Shown here: positions 34,327 to 43,600 of the stretch, piece by piece | Numbering within the stretch: the first letter of the stretch is position 1 | Layout: each line of letters starts with the position of its first letter | Assembly: GCF_014899185.1 (NCBI RefSeq) | Contig: NZ_CP045201.1 | Location: 163,501-227,500, forward strand | Length of the DNA stretch: 64,000 nt | DNA from: Pseudooceanicola spongiae | GTDB lineage: Bacteria > Pseudomonadota > Alphaproteobacteria > Rhodobacterales > Rhodobacteraceae | Direction: 5' to 3' | The notes under the pieces: generated by a model | The model's database searches: none | Seen by the model: the letters and a program-made list of their open reading frames with translations, nothing else | Told to the model about the DNA's origin: nothing | Made by a program: the position numbers and the translations under genes

Positions 34327-35604
34327 TCACGCCATCATCTCCTGCCATTTGCGGTAGGCGGCACGCATGCCGGTTTCCGCGCTGATATCGCCTTTGGGCA
34401 GGCCATTGGGCGAGGTGTCTTCCAGGCCAACGCCACGGTTGACCATGACGTCAAGGTCGCCAGCCCCGGCCGAGCCGCGCTGAACCCGTTCCCAGACTTC
34501 TGCGTCATCGGGCGAGCCAAAGCCCATAGGGCCTTGAAAATGCTCATGAAGGCGCATGCGCATCTGGTTGGCAGCCTCGGGGCCGCCGTCCATGCCGAGG
34601 GCGATGTGGCGGATCTCGGTCTCTTGCACCGAAACCGGGCGCAGGATGCGGAAGAAGCTGAGCGAGCAGGCGGCATTGGGGAAGAGGTTGAGGTTGAAGC
34701 CACAGCCCCCCACAGCGCGCACGATGCGGCGCACCTGCGCTTCGTCGTAGTCGGCGCGCAGGGTCTCGGCCAAGGCCTCGAACCGCTCGGGGATCGGCGC
34801 GTCGAGGTTGTCGTCGAGGTCGTTCAGCTCGGGCATCATGACCATGACAGAGTGACCGTTGCCGAGGTCTTCGACCCAGCCGTCATCGTCTTCGAGGAAG
34901 GAGAACTGCTGCGTCGCCTCACCGTCGAGGGATTGCATGAAGCTCTTGTGAACAACGGGAAAATGGTAGGCGTCGGTGGTGTTTTCGAGCTGGATCTTCC
35001 AGTTCATCGGCACCTTGAACTGATGCTCGCCCAGGGTCTTCACCGGGAAGCCGCCGCCCTGTTTCATGAACAGGTCGATCCAGAGTTTGGCATTGCCGAG
35101 GAAGTCTTCCAGAGGCTCGACGTCCATGTTGAAGGAGGCGAAGATCATGCCCTGATAGGTCTCGACCTTCAGCTTCTTCAGGCCGTAGTCCTTCTTGTCG
35201 AAATCGGTGTTGTAGCCTTCGGTGTAGGGCACGCCACGCAAGCTGCCGTCGAGAGCATAGCCCCAGCCGTGGTAGGGGCACTGGAAGGAGCTGGTCTTGC
35301 CCTTCTTGATCTCGCAAACGGTCGCGGCGCGATGGCGGCAGCGGTTGACCAGCACGTGCAGAGCGCCCTTGCGATCGCGCGAAATGATCACCGGCTGGGT
35401 GCCGACGACGGAGAGCTTGAAGTTGCCCTTGTCGGGAACCTCGGACTCGTGTCCGACCCAAACCCATGTTTTGCCGAAGATTTTTTCCATCTCGACGTCA
35501 AAGATGGCGGGGTCTTCGTACATCGGCGTGGCAACGCGGTCGCCCTTCACCAGCGGTGCGTAGCTGGCGTCTTGCGGGCCTTGGGGGAAATGATCGAGGG
35601 TCAT
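34327..35604 (-). CDS. Rieske dioxygenase large (alpha) subunit (IacC-like)
   Basis: A 425-aa ring-hydroxylating oxygenase alpha subunit. The Rieske [2Fe-2S] site is CRHRAATVCEIKKG...CPYHGWGYALDG (C-x-H ... C-x2-H, residues about 85-115). The mononuclear iron site is NTTDAYHFPVVHKSF with D-x2-H-x4-H, and a conserved Asp lies near the C-terminus. In the iac pathway the IacCD enzyme produces catechol from the hydroxylated intermediate. It lies in the C position of the set. Confidence 0.93.
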   Translation of the reverse strand: MTLDHFPQGPQDASYAPLVKGDRVATPMYEDPAIFDVEMEKIFGKTWVWVGHESEVPDKGNFKLSVVGTQPVIISRDRKGALHVLVNRCRHRAATVCEIKKGKTSSFQCPYHGWGYALDGSLRGVPYTEGYNTDFDKKDYGLKKLKVETYQGMIFASFNMDVEPLEDFLGNAKLWIDLFMKQGGGFPVKTLGEHQFKVPMNWKIQLENTTDAYHFPVVHKSFMQSLDGEATQQFSFLEDDDGWVEDLGNGHSVMVMMPELNDLDDNLDAPIPERFEALAETLRADYDEAQVRRIVRAVGGCGFNLNLFPNAACSLSFFRILRPVSVQETEIRHIALGMDGGPEAANQMRMRLHEHFQGPMGFGSPDDAEVWERVQRGSAGAGDLDVMVNRGVGLEDTSPNGLPKGDISAETGMRAAYRKWQEMMA

Positions 35605-35827
35605 GTCCTGTCCTTCGTGAGAGGCTGGGAGGGGATGGTGCGCAGGGGCCGGAAGCGGGTTTGCGCGCTGGAAAGAGAGACGGAGTGGAGCGGACCTGCC
35701 GAATGCGTGCCGCCCGCAACATGGGCCAGAGCCCCGCGCAAAAACCGTGCGCGGGAGGCCTCGACAATCTGGCGGCGTTGGTCGGATTCGGCAAGTTCGG
35801 TCACTTTTTCCGTCTCTTTCTAAAGGC

Positions 35828-36184
35828 TTAGAGGTCGGGGATTTCGAGGGCGCGGCCCATGCGGGCCTCGACGGTCATGTACTTCCAGAGGCGGTCATTG
35901 CCTTCTCCGACGACAATCGTGCGCAGGAAATTGCAGGCGCCTTGCACGGCTTCGCGGTTGGGGAAGTCGGCGAGGATGTACCAGGTGTAGGGGAAGCCCT
36001 GCGACGCGCCGACCATGGTCTGATCGTCGTCGAAAGTGCCTACGATTTCAACGCCATCCATTTTCGCGATGGAGGACATCAGCTCTTGCGTGGCCTTCCA
36101 GACCGGGCCGATCTGATCGAAGGGCAGGCTGAAGAAGGTCGGGTGGTTGTTGAAGCAGAGCAGGGTGCGGAGGGGAGCAGTCAT
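35828..36184 (-). CDS. Small conserved protein (IacB-like)
   Basis: A 118-aa protein with no named catalytic motif, and a likely ferredoxin-like alpha+beta barrel shape: CFNNHPTFFSLPFDQIGPVWKATQEL, DGVEIVGTFDDDQTMVGASQGF, WYILADFPNREAVQGACNFLRT. The position between the IacA- and IacC-type genes is that of iacB, which is a short protein of unclear chemistry needed for indole-3-acetate breakdown. A 45-bp phased repeat lies immediately upstream. Confidence 0.7.
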   Translation of the reverse strand: MTAPLRTLLCFNNHPTFFSLPFDQIGPVWKATQELMSSIAKMDGVEIVGTFDDDQTMVGASQGFPYTWYILADFPNREAVQGACNFLRTIVVGEGNDRLWKYMTVEARMGRALEIPDL

Positions 36185-36206
36185 ATCTTTTCACCGTGAT
36201 TTGGGG

Positions 36207-36251
36207 TGTCGGTATCAGAGCGGTATCGCGTCGGTATTGCGTCGGTGCGAT
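36207..36251. repeat. 11-bp-phased CGTCGGTA array, copy 2
   Basis: Four units at 11-bp spacing (TGTCGGTA, TCAGAGCGGTA, TCGCGTCGGTA, TTGCGTCGGTGCGAT) between the IacA- and IacB-type genes, both on the minus strand. A hairpin GGGGCC-GGGGC-GGCCCC-like segment follows just to the right. The array therefore sits inside the presumed catabolic operon. Confidence 0.7.
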
Positions 36252-36276
36252 TTCGGGGCCGGGGCGGCCCCTCAGG

Positions 36277-37434
36277 TCATGGATAGCCCGGCGGCGTGGC
36301 TTCGCCAAACATGGCAGCGCCCGCGGCGGTCCAGGTGCCCTCGTTCATGAAGGCGTGTTGCGCGACGCAGGCGGCGTCGATCATGCAGCGACCCAGCGTG
36401 TGGCCGGTGCGCATGGCGTTGGAGCCGCCCATGACGAAGGCGATGCGGGCGGCCTCGGCGCCGTCACGCGCGGCCTGGCTGGCGACAAGGCGCAGACGGA
36501 CGCGCACCTCGGGCTCGACCTCGCCTTTGGTCAGCAGCTGGTCCCAGGCTTCCTCGATCGTCTCATAGAAGTGGGCGCGGGCAGAGCGCAGCAGGGCCTC
36601 GGCGCGGGCGAGGTCCGCCTGCACATAAGGACGCGCGCCCGGGCTGGGAGCGCCGGTGATCGAGGCCTTCTTGGCGGCGTCGGATTTCACCCAGTCGAGG
36701 GCTTCGCGTGCGGCACCAAGGGCGACGACGGCCAGCACCTGCGCGGCCAGCGCCATGGCTGGGAAGCGGAAGATCGGGTCATCGAGTTGCGGCGCGGAGC
36801 CGCGGATGAAGGTCCAGTCCTCGTCCACCAGCTTGCCCTCGACCACGACATCATGCGAGCCGGTGGCGCGCAGGCCGACGGTGTCCCAGGTCTGGTCGAT
36901 GTGCACGTCCGAGACGGGGAAGATGGCAGAGCGCGGCAGCGGCGAGGATTCGCCCTCGATCTTGATGCCGACGCCGATCAGCGAGGCCCCCATCGAGCCC
37001 GAGCACCAAGGCCAGCGGCCCGAAACGCGCAGGCGGTCGCCTTCGCGGGTGGCTTTCTGCGGCGGGAACATCGCGCCGGCAAAGACCGTGTTGGGGTTGG
37101 TGCCATAGATCTTGGCGAAGGTTTCAGGCGGCAGCGCCGCGAGATAGGTCGAGGAGACGCCGAAGCTGGAGACCCAGCCGGTCGAGGCATCCGCCATCGA
37201 GATCTTCTCGATCAGCTTGCAGAATTCGGCGGGCGACAGGGCGTCGCCGCCAAAGCGTTTCGGCACGAAGGCCCGGTAGACGCCGATCTGCTGCAGCTGG
37301 GCGACCATATCCTTGGGGACATGGGCGAGGCCTTCGAATTCGGCCCGGCGGGCGCGGATCTGGGTCAGCAGGTCGTCGAGGCTGAGGGCTGCGACGGGGG
37401 CTGCTGGGGCGTGTTCTGCGAGAGCTTGGGACAT
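36277..37434 (-). CDS. Flavin-dependent monooxygenase, acyl-CoA dehydrogenase fold (IacA-like)
   Basis: A 385-aa protein of the two-component monooxygenase group with acyl-CoA dehydrogenase fold. Features are AFVPKRFGGDALSPAEFCKLIEKIS, ADASTGWVSSFGVSSTY, RLRVSGRWPWCSGSMGAS and DTVGLRATGSHDVVVE. The acyl-CoA base Glu is not needed in this group. IacA hydroxylates indole-3-acetate at C2 with reduced flavin from IacG, and both partners are present here. It overlaps the amidase stop by one base (TGATG). Confidence 0.85.
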   Translation of the reverse strand: MSQALAEHAPAAPVAALSLDDLLTQIRARRAEFEGLAHVPKDMVAQLQQIGVYRAFVPKRFGGDALSPAEFCKLIEKISMADASTGWVSSFGVSSTYLAALPPETFAKIYGTNPNTVFAGAMFPPQKATREGDRLRVSGRWPWCSGSMGASLIGVGIKIEGESSPLPRSAIFPVSDVHIDQTWDTVGLRATGSHDVVVEGKLVDEDWTFIRGSAPQLDDPIFRFPAMALAAQVLAVVALGAAREALDWVKSDAAKKASITGAPSPGARPYVQADLARAEALLRSARAHFYETIEEAWDQLLTKGEVEPEVRVRLRLVASQAARDGAEAARIAFVMGGSNAMRTGHTLGRCMIDAACVAQHAFMNEGTWTAAGAAMFGEATPPGYP

Positions 37435-38600
37435 CAGGCTGTCTCCTCTTCAGGGGTGCGGGCGGCAATCCATTCGGCGATGGCGCAGAGGTGGGCATCT
37501 GCCCCCTTGGCACCGATCAGTTGCAGGCCTGCGGGCAGGCCGTCGGTCGTCAGGGTCGGGATCGCCAGCGCGGGGTGGCCGGACATGTTGAACTGGCGGA
37601 TAAAACGGGTCATCGGCAGCACGGCTGTCGGATCGGCGGCTTCCTCCCACGTCGGGGGCGTGCGCGCGAGCAGCGGCAGCAGGATCGCATCGTGGGTTTC
37701 GAGCAGAGCGTCGATTTCGGCGACAAAGCGGGTGCGCACGGCCTCGGCTTCGGCCAGCTGCTCAGGTGTGATGCGGGTGCCGTTGAGGATGCGGGTGCGC
37801 ACATCGGCCCCGAGCGTGGCGTCAGAGGCGGCGAGGGCACCGAATTCGGCGGCGATCTCATAGCCGATGATGGTCATGGAGGCGTGATAGGCATCCATCA
37901 GGCTGGGCAGCGTCGCCTCGGTGATCCGGGCGTCGTGCAAGAGTTTGGTGGCCGCGTCGAAACTGGCGGAAATATCCGGCGCGGCCTCGGGCGTCAGCCG
38001 CGCCAGCGAGGGGGAACTGGCGAGGCTTTCAGCCTGAAAGCTGGGGTCCATCAGCGTCATGGCGCGGGTCAGCATGGCGGCTGTCGCAGCAAAGGGGCCG
38101 ATGGAGTCAAGGGAGGAGGCGACGGGGGTGGCACCGCGGCGGCTGATCCGCCCAAAGGTCGGTTTCAGCCCGAAGACACCACAGCAGCCCGCTGGCTGGC
38201 GGATCGAGCCGCCGGTGTCGGTGCCGACGGCGAAATCCACCGCGCCCTGTGCCACCAGAACGGCAGAGCCAGACGACGAGCCACCGGGAATGCGGTCGGG
38301 CCAGCGCGGGTTCTGCGGCGTGCCGGTGTGGCCGTTGGCGCCGGTCATCCCGTAGGCCAGTTCATGCATATTGGCGCGCCCGACGATGTTGCAGCCTGAC
38401 TCGAGCAGGCTTTGCACGACGTCTGAATGGGCCAGAGCGGGGGGCGCGTTTTCCAGCGCGGCAGAGCCGGCGCGGGTCGGCAGGCCTTCGATGGCGAGGC
38501 ATTCCTTGACCGCGACGCGCGGACCGCCCGGCGTGCCGAGGTCCAGCGACACCGTCATCGCGGCGTCTGGACTGAGACCTGGAGGGAAGTCGGGGGTCAT
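37434..38600 (-). CDS. Amidase (IacH-like)
   Basis: A 388-aa amidase-signature hydrolase. The Ser-cis-Ser-Lys triad is visible: Lys in VAVKECLAIEG, cis-Ser and catalytic Ser in the GGSSSGSAVLVAQGAVDFAVGTDTGGSIR stretch. It is coupled to the IacA-type gene by a one-base overlap and is the first gene after a promoter region with operator-like site 38636-38653. Amidases of this type (IacH) belong to several iac clusters, with uncertain role; hydrolysis of amide conjugates of the acid is one possibility. Confidence 0.86.
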   Translation of the reverse strand: MTPDFPPGLSPDAAMTVSLDLGTPGGPRVAVKECLAIEGLPTRAGSAALENAPPALAHSDVVQSLLESGCNIVGRANMHELAYGMTGANGHTGTPQNPRWPDRIPGGSSSGSAVLVAQGAVDFAVGTDTGGSIRQPAGCCGVFGLKPTFGRISRRGATPVASSLDSIGPFAATAAMLTRAMTLMDPSFQAESLASSPSLARLTPEAAPDISASFDAATKLLHDARITEATLPSLMDAYHASMTIIGYEIAAEFGALAASDATLGADVRTRILNGTRITPEQLAEAEAVRTRFVAEIDALLETHDAILLPLLARTPPTWEEAADPTAVLPMTRFIRQFNMSGHPALAIPTLTTDGLPAGLQLIGAKGADAHLCAIAEWIAARTPEEETA

Positions 38601-38635
38601 GGAACGCTCCGTCTGTTGGGTCAGGATTCTGTCGT

Positions 38636-38653
38636 CTTTATTACGTCAATATT
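38636..38653. promoter_or_regulatory. Candidate MarR operator C (upstream of amidase)
   Basis: CTTTATTACGTCAATATT, sharing ACGT-A-TATT with sites A and B, 36 bp upstream of the amidase start in an A/T-rich stretch that probably holds the promoter of the eight-gene H-A-B-C-D-E-F-G run. Confidence 0.4.
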
Positions 38654-38742
38654 ACCGTATTAATTCTGATTCACGAAGGAAAATCGACAGCCGGCGCCAG
38701 ATAAACGGGAATATGCACGTTTTTCAGGCGCCGGGTCGTGGG

Positions 38743-39498
38743 TCAGCTGCGCCCCTGATCGCGCTTCATCTTGCGCACCATGCCGTCGAACAGCAGCGTG
38801 GCGAAACTGGCGCTGTCTTTCAGCCGCTGGGCATCTTCGGCGCACTTCTGCTTGATGACTTCGGGCAGCGTGGTGTTGGGGCCGGGGATGCCTTGCGAGG
38901 CGCACTGGATCTCAGCCGCGCGCTGCACGGTCCAGAGCAGGAAGAAGGTCAGGGGGATGTCGGACTCGCACACGGCGATGCCATGGTTGCGCAGAACGAG
39001 GACGTGCTTGTCGCCGAGCGAGTCGAGCATACGGGGGCGTTCGTCGTCATAGAGGGTGATGCCCTCGAACCCGTGATAGCCGACGCGACCATAAAGCTGC
39101 GCGCCATAAAAGCTGTCGTGGTCGATGCCGAAAGCCTTCATGGTGATGGCGGAAATCGGCGTCGTGTGGGTGTGGGCGATGCAGCCGACGTCGGGGCGGT
39201 TTTCGTGGATCGCACCGTGCAGGGCAAAGCCGGCGGGGTTGGCGTTGTAGGGGCTGTCCTCGACCTTCTTGCCGTCGACGCCGACCTTGATCAGGTTTTC
39301 GGGCGTCACTTCGTCATAGTGCAGGCCGAAGGGGTTCACGAGGTAGGCGTGGGTTTCGCCGGGCACGCGCACGGAGATGTGGTTGAAGATCAGCTCGGTC
39401 CAGCCAAGGTAGCTGACGAGGTGATAGAAATCGGTGAGCTGGACGCGCAGCTCGGCCTCGGTCTTGCCCGCGAGGCGGTCGTTGGTCTGGATGTTCAT
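38743..39498 (-). CDS. Class II aldolase/adducin family protein
   Basis: A 251-aa class II aldolase-like protein. Zinc ligands can be placed in CIAHTHTTPISA (HxH) and LRNHGIAVC (His). The N-terminal half has YLGWTELIFNHISVRVP and LVNPFGLHYDEVTPENLI. I took the ATG at 39498 with AAGGAG seven bases upstream; a GTG at 39501 is alternative. It overlaps the reductase gene stop. The family contains fuculose aldolases and decarboxylases; this subgroup is often found with aromatic catabolic genes. The substrate is unknown. Confidence 0.82.
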   Translation of the reverse strand: MNIQTNDRLAGKTEAELRVQLTDFYHLVSYLGWTELIFNHISVRVPGETHAYLVNPFGLHYDEVTPENLIKVGVDGKKVEDSPYNANPAGFALHGAIHENRPDVGCIAHTHTTPISAITMKAFGIDHDSFYGAQLYGRVGYHGFEGITLYDDERPRMLDSLGDKHVLVLRNHGIAVCESDIPLTFFLLWTVQRAAEIQCASQGIPGPNTTLPEVIKQKCAEDAQRLKDSASFATLLFDGMVRKMKRDQGRS

Positions 39499-40472
39499 CA
39501 CAAGGCTCCTTGAGAGAGGGCGGGTGCGGATGTGCCCAGTGTGGCACGAAGTTCGGTGAGCAGGGCAAGGGTTTCGGGCATGGGGATGCCGCGGGCCTCG
39601 GCCAGTTCCAGTGGGGCGTCACAGATCGGTGCCAGCTCCAGCGGGCGGCCCGCCTCGGCGTCTTGCAGCATGGAGGTGCGGAACGCCCCGGCCTTGGCCA
39701 GTTGCGCGGGCATGTGGCGGGCGATGTCGATCGTGCAGCCCCAGGCGGCCGCGAGGGTTTCGGCCTCAATCGCGATGGCGGTGGCGCGGGCCATTGTGGC
39801 GGGGTCGGCGGCGATCTGTTCCAGCGTCATGCCGGTGAGGGCTGAGAGCGGGTTGGTCGCGAGGTTCAGCGCCAGCTTCTGCCAGACCAGCGGGCGGATA
39901 TGATCGGAGCGGTCGAGCGTGATGCCTGCGGCCGTGATCTCGTCCGCGAGGTCGACCGGGCGGGGGCCATTCAGCGTGGTCGGGCCGAGGGCGAGCTTGT
40001 GCGGGATGGTCGAGACGACCGTGCCGTGTTCGTCAAACGCGCCGGTCATCATGGTGACCGAGCCGACGATCTGGTCGAAGGGCACCAGCTCGAACAGCGC
40101 CCCGTCGGGATCGACGGCGCGGACCGGGTGGCCGAGGTCATCGAAGAACCACCACGGGATGCCATTGACCAGCGGCACGACGCGGGTGTCAGGCCCCATC
40201 CCGGCGAGGTTGTCGCGCAGAGCGGCCTCGATCGCGGGGCCTTTGACGCAGAGGAACAGCACGCTGACCGGCGCGTCGAGGGCGGCGACGGCGGGGACAT
40301 GTACCGTCACCTCGCCATCAAGATCGCGGATGTGCAGGCCATGTTGCTGAATATGAGCCAGACGTGCGCCCCGGGCAACAAGGCGCACATCGGCGCCAGA
40401 TTGCGCGAGGCGCGCGGCGAGGATCGATCCGATGGCACCGGCGCCGATAATGGCGATGGAGGGACGCAGCAT
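39498..40472 (-). CDS. Ketopantoate reductase family protein
   Basis: A 324-aa NADP-dependent reductase of the PanE/ApbA family: IAIIGAGAIGSILAARLAQSGADVRLVARG is the Rossmann start (Arg after strand 2 suits NADP), with KLALNLATNPLSALTG carrying the expected Lys and Asn. It overlaps the aldolase gene and is headed by operator-like site B, so it is probably part of the same substrate-induced regulon rather than pantothenate synthesis. The true substrate is unknown. Confidence 0.82.
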   Translation of the reverse strand: MLRPSIAIIGAGAIGSILAARLAQSGADVRLVARGARLAHIQQHGLHIRDLDGEVTVHVPAVAALDAPVSVLFLCVKGPAIEAALRDNLAGMGPDTRVVPLVNGIPWWFFDDLGHPVRAVDPDGALFELVPFDQIVGSVTMMTGAFDEHGTVVSTIPHKLALGPTTLNGPRPVDLADEITAAGITLDRSDHIRPLVWQKLALNLATNPLSALTGMTLEQIAADPATMARATAIAIEAETLAAAWGCTIDIARHMPAQLAKAGAFRTSMLQDAEAGRPLELAPICDAPLELAEARGIPMPETLALLTELRATLGTSAPALSQGAL

Positions 40473-40501
40473 GGAATCTCCCTGAGAAAGTGAGTTGCAA
40501 G

Positions 40502-40519
40502 AAAAGTAACGTGATTATT
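40502..40519. promoter_or_regulatory. Candidate MarR operator B (upstream of the reductase-aldolase pair)
   Basis: AAAAGTAACGTGATTATT, identical to site A in ACGTGA-TATT, 30 bp upstream of the ketopantoate-reductase-like gene. Confidence 0.5.
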
Positions 40520-40647
40520 GAAGTAAATTCCATGAAGGGCCTTTGACGCAAGGATTTTCACGCCGAAGGGTGCAAATAAATGCCCCCGGGCCTTGGGAAT
40601 TGTCCAAAATTTCGGCTGCGGGGGCCGGGGGCGGGCCTGTGCTGCCG

Positions 40648-43600
40648 CTAGTCCCAGGCGGGCAGGTCAGGGGCGTAGCGGGCGCGCAGATAGCGGGCGA
40701 GGGCGGCAATATCGGCCTCGCTCAGCTCAGCAGCAAAGCCGGGCATGTCGCGCAGGGCGGTGCCGGTGGGGGCGCGCAGGCCGTCGCGGATTGTGGTCAT
40801 GGCCGCTGCGGGCGAGGGCGCGCGGACCGCCGGGGCGCGGGTCAGCGGGATCTGCGCGGCGGTCAGCATGTCGGGGAACGCGGGCTCGTGGCAGCTGGCG
40901 CAGGCATTGGTGAAGATCCGGTCAATCCGGTCTGGTATGGTCGCGGCCTGCTCTGGCAGGGGCGCGGGTGCCTCGGTCGGCAGGGAGGCGAGGTAGGTCG
41001 CCATGGCGGTGATGTCGCCCTGTGGCAGGGTGGCGAGGCCGGCAATGACCTCGGCCATCGGGCCGGAGGCAGCGGCGCGGCCGGGGGCGACTCCGGTCGA
41101 GAGGTAGGCGGCGATGTCGTCGGTGCTGCGCAACTGCGCGGCAGGTCCGGCGAGGGCGGGGGCGAACCAGTCCTGCACCATCGCGCCGGTCAGCGCGGTC
41201 TTGGCCTGCGCGCCGAGGGCGGTGCGGGGGGTATGACATTCAGCGCAATGGCCGACGCTTTCGACAAGGATGCGGCCCCGGTTCCAGTCGGCGCTTTGCG
41301 TCGCGTCGGCGGTGAGGGTCTGCGGCCTGTGGAAGAGCGCGTTCCAGACGGCGAGAGCGGGGCGCGGCACGCTCATCTCAGCCTTCGGGGTGGTTTGCGC
41401 CACGGCGGGCAGGGTTTGCAGATAGGCGTAGAGGGCGAAGAGGTCGTCCTCCTGCATCTTCGCGAAGGAGGTGTAGGGGAAGGCGGGATAGAGGTTGTGG
41501 CCATCGCGGCTGATCCCGGCGCGCATGGCGCGGGCGAAGGCGGCAAAGGACCACTGGCCGAGGCCGGTGTCGGGATCGGGCGTCAGGTTGGTGGAATAGA
41601 CCGTGCCGAAGGGCGTCTGGATCGCGCGGCCTCCGGTGTTCGCGGTTCCATCCGGGGCCGTATGGCAAGAGGCGCAGTTGCCGAGGGCAAAGAGGGTTTC
41701 GCCACGGCTCAGGGTGTCGGTGGAGAAGTTGGCGGCGGCGGGCGCGGGCGTCTTGGGGATCGCACGGGCCAGTGGAAAGGACAGAGCGCCGAGGCCGAGG
41801 GCGGCGGTCAGGCCGAGGGTTGTCGCCAGCAGGGTCTTGCGTTTCTTGCGTCCCGGCAGGGCGAGGGGCGCGGCTGTGCGCGGCTGGATGCCGAGGGCGT
41901 CGCGCATCTTTTCCGGGGTGAAGGGGGCTTCGCGCATGCGCACGCCGGTGGCGTCGAAGATCGCGTTGGCGATGGCGGCGGCGGCGGGGACGGCGGCGCT
42001 TTCCCCGACGCCGAGGGGCGGGTCATTGGGTCGCTCGATCAGCAGCGTCTCGATCTGCGGGGTCTGCGGGAAAGTGGCGAGGGGGTAGGTCGCCCAGCTT
42101 TGATCGGTGACGGTGATCTGGTCGAAGCTGACGCTTTCCTGAAGCGTGCGCGAAGCGGTCTGGAGGACGTTGCCATGGATCTGCTGGCGCACGTGATCTG
42201 GGTTGATGACGAGGCCCTGATCCTGGCCGACAAAAACGCGGGACAGCGTGACCTCGCCCGTGGTCATGTCGACGGCGACATCGACGACCCATGCGGCCGA
42301 GGCGGCGGCGGTGCCGGGAAAGGGCCCATGGACGTAGGTGGCGAAGGCGAAGCCCTGACCGTAGGCCATGCGCCCTTCGCGGCGGAGCTGCGGCGTGGTG
42401 CGGGGCTGCCAGTCGGCGGCCTCAGCCGTGCGGGCGATCAGGTCGGCCTGACGCGGGTCATCCATATGGCGCAGGCGGAAGGCGACGGGGTCTTCCTGCG
42501 CCTCCGCCGCCAGCTCGTCGACAAAGCTTTCATGCGCGAAGGTGTTGGGCAGGGCAGAGACGCCGCGCAGCCAGGCGGCGCGCACGATGGGGGCCATGTC
42601 GTGGACGGTGATGCGCTTGTGCGGGATGCGGTAGGGCGGGATGATCGTGCGGTCGCCCATGTCGGAGGGGCGCGGCTCAGGCGTGATCACTCCGGTCAGC
42701 AGCAGGGCGAGGTTGGGGCCGCGGTTCGAGGGATACCAGCTGTCGTAGGCATAGGCGTGGAAGTCTGCAGTGGCGGTGAGGCCGCCCGAGACCTCCATGA
42801 TCTGCGCGGCGCCTTTCGGCTCCCACAGGTTTTCCTGCGCGCGGGTCAGTTGCACGCGGACGGGGCGGTTCAGGGCGCGGGCCAGCAGCAGCGCATCGCC
42901 GGCCACGTCATCGGCGCAGTTGCGGCCATAGCAGCCGGCGGCTTGGTGGCGGCGCACCTCGATCTGCTCGGGCGCGAGGCCGGTCAGGGTGGCGAGGTCG
43001 GCGCGCAGCATGTGCGGGTTCTGGGTGCCGGACCAGACTAGCGGCGCGCCTGCGTTCCAGTCGGCCACGGCGCAGGACGGCCCAATGGAGGCGTGCATGT
43101 GCCAGGGCCAGACATAGCGGCGATCCATACGGGTGGTGCATTCGCCCAGACCCGACGCGATGTCTCCGGTGGTGTCGAGGGTGCGCGGGGAGGAGGGCTG
43201 ATCCTTGATCGCGGCGACCGGATCGGAGAGGTCGGGCAGGTCGGGGGGCTGGTGCCACTGGACGGGCAGCGCCTCGGCAATGGCTTGGGCGAGGTGGGCC
43301 TTGGTGGCGACGACGGCGAGGAAATCGCCCTGCTGCACCACGGCGACGAAACCGGGCATCTGGGCAACAGCGGGTTCGTCATAGCCGATCAGGCTGCGCC
43401 CGATGAAAGGGCCGGAGTCGCGGCCCGCGTAGGGGGGCCGGATGACATGGCCGTGCAGCATGCCGGGCAGGCGGATGTCGTGGATATAGTCGAAGGTTCC
43501 GGTCAGCTTGGCGGGCAGGTCGGTGCGCCCGGCCTTGTGGCCGACGACGCTGTAGCTGGCGGGGTCCTTCAGGGGCGCGTCGTCGTCGAGGGGCAGGGTT

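Noticed and set aside
35605..35827. Possible gene between the Rieske alpha and IacB-type genes
   Set aside because: Frames here are short, Arg/Pro-rich shadows; nothing in the 223 bp supports a gene or a clear regulatory site.
40543..43041. 832-codon open frame antisense to the molybdenum hydroxylase
   Set aside because: It is glycine-rich with no domain and lies opposite the CxxCH and molybdopterin coding sequence.
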